From NCBI GenBank assembly GCA_028712795.1, contig JAQTPT010000014.1, positions 1-64,000 of the forward strand: 64,000 nt of DNA, written 5' to 3'. The DNA comes from Methylococcales bacterium. GTDB taxonomy: Bacteria; Pseudomonadota; Gammaproteobacteria; Methylococcales; Methylomonadaceae. Positions 63,548 to 64,000 of the stretch are shown piece by piece (positions within the stretch are counted from its first letter, which is position 1; every line of letters begins with the position of its first letter). The notes beneath the pieces are model-generated. The model was given only the letters and a program-made list of their open reading frames with translations, searched no databases and was not told the origin of the DNA. The translations under genes and the position numbers were made by a program.

Positions 63548-63813
63548 TAATAATGCCCTCGAAGGAATGAACTGTCGATTTTTATTCTTGCTTTACTTAG
63601 CCGCCACTTTTCGATTCTATCCTTTGGGATTTTTATTACAAGAATTTTTACCCGACAATCCCATGAATTTTCCCGTGCGTAGTGGATAATCAATGGCTTA
63701 TCCCAAGCGGTTTCCCAGTCGTTCATTAAAGCCTTCGCAAAAGTTTCAAAATCACCAAAAGACACAACCGCGGCCAAACTTGGGTCATTAACCACTACCT
63801 TAAATACCACCAA
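63547..63813 (-). CDS. hypothetical protein beside ogt
   Basis: An 88-codon frame ending in a one-base overlap with ogt. The middle (VSFGDFETFAKALMNDWET, then VKILVIKIPKDRIEKWRLS) looks like a real soluble protein, but the start is unclear: only GTG/TTG codons (63813, 63810, 63807) are available and they lie within a glycosyltransferase remnant. No family recognised. Confidence 0.45.
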   Translation of the reverse strand: MVVFKVVVNDPSLAAVVSFGDFETFAKALMNDWETAWDKPLIIHYARENSWDCRVKILVIKIPKDRIEKWRLSKARIKIDSSFLRGHY

Positions 63814-63907
63814 CTTCGGTGGTGATAACCGGCAACTCCCACGCCATAGCCTCTAGGAAAACATTTGGCCAGTCTTCATTGGCGGTTTCCAAGACAAATA
63901 AGTAAAA
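63800..63907 (-). pseudogene. remnant of a family 4 glycosyltransferase
   Basis: The minus strand reads FVLETANEDWPNVFLEAMAWE then LPVITTEVGGI with a stop at 63800-63802. The pattern E-x-x-P-x-V-x-L-E-A-M-A-x-x-x-P-V-I-x-T-x-V-G-G is the nucleotide-sugar binding site of GT4 glycosyltransferases. Only this core of about 35 residues is present, bounded upstream by a stop at 63908, so it is a fragment. Confidence 0.68.
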
Positions 63908-64000
63908 TCACCTTGGGATGACAAAGGTGATGTAACTGTAATATGATTTACTTAATTTGTGTCGAAGTAAAATTTGATTACCCACTCTATTTTTCACTTA

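Overview
The window looks like a chromosomal segment of a free-living, moderate-GC gammaproteobacterium. The order and families of the core genes (nadK-recN, serA, lpxA, xerD, pqi genes, thiDE, a short RnfB-like ferredoxin) would fit a methanotroph-like lineage, but no diagnostic methane or methanol gene is present, so that placement is inference. No rRNA, tRNA or CRISPR array was seen. Ordinary housekeeping blocks alternate with accessory and decaying DNA: at least seven gene remnants, several palindromic repeat elements and many toxin-antitoxin (TA) genes.

Layout. 1-3.3 kb: edge of an IS66-like transposase, a dead TPR gene, a lipoprotein alpha/beta-hydrolase and a DUF2156 acyltransferase-like gene. 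3.3-10 kb: a large MscK/MscM-type mechanosensitive channel, a hybrid histidine kinase and a convergent LuxR-type response regulator. 10.2-18.9 kb: an unusual island of three big genes: a secreted pentapeptide-repeat plus leucine-rich-repeat protein, an 1135-residue protein of unknown family with a central hydrophobic region, and a secreted pentapeptide/beta-helix/glycine-rich protein. An IS remnant follows. 19.4-32 kb: core genes rnfB-like, serA, a small lipoprotein, the lipid-transport set pqiA-pqiA-pqiB-pqiC, aguA-recN-nadK and a YhiN-type flavoprotein.

32.4-47.6 kb holds a type 1 BREX phage-defence operon in the order brxA-brxB-brxC-pglX-pglZ-brxL. It is heavily invaded by TA genes. A vapBC pair sits between brxC and pglX, overlapping the pglX start by an ATGA. 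pglX itself is broken: codons 1 to about 37 lie at 37934, the next roughly 300 codons are gone, and the methyltransferase core resumes at 39159. In the gap lie one damaged and one intact antitoxin/PIN-toxin pair. A HigBA-like pair and a small unknown gene separate pglX from pglZ. This TA-filled BREX locus with a broken methyltransferase is the most striking feature of the window.

48-64 kb: lpdA, a GxxExxY (PD-(D/E)XK-like) gene framed by inverted repeats, DUF445 and esterase genes, a PIN gene with a small partner, a RelE domain on a long N-terminal extension, a UPF0175/DUF3368 pair truncated by a palindromic element, ggt with a Sfp-type phosphopantetheinyl transferase, a Q/N/Y-rich secreted peptide, thiD-thiE, tag, and lpxA/xerD/ogt. 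Remnants of an excisionase-like gene, an uncharacterised gene, a voltage-gated ion channel and a glycosyltransferase lie between them. Several palindromic elements share GTAG...CTAC ends, and two of them supply the stop codon of the preceding gene.
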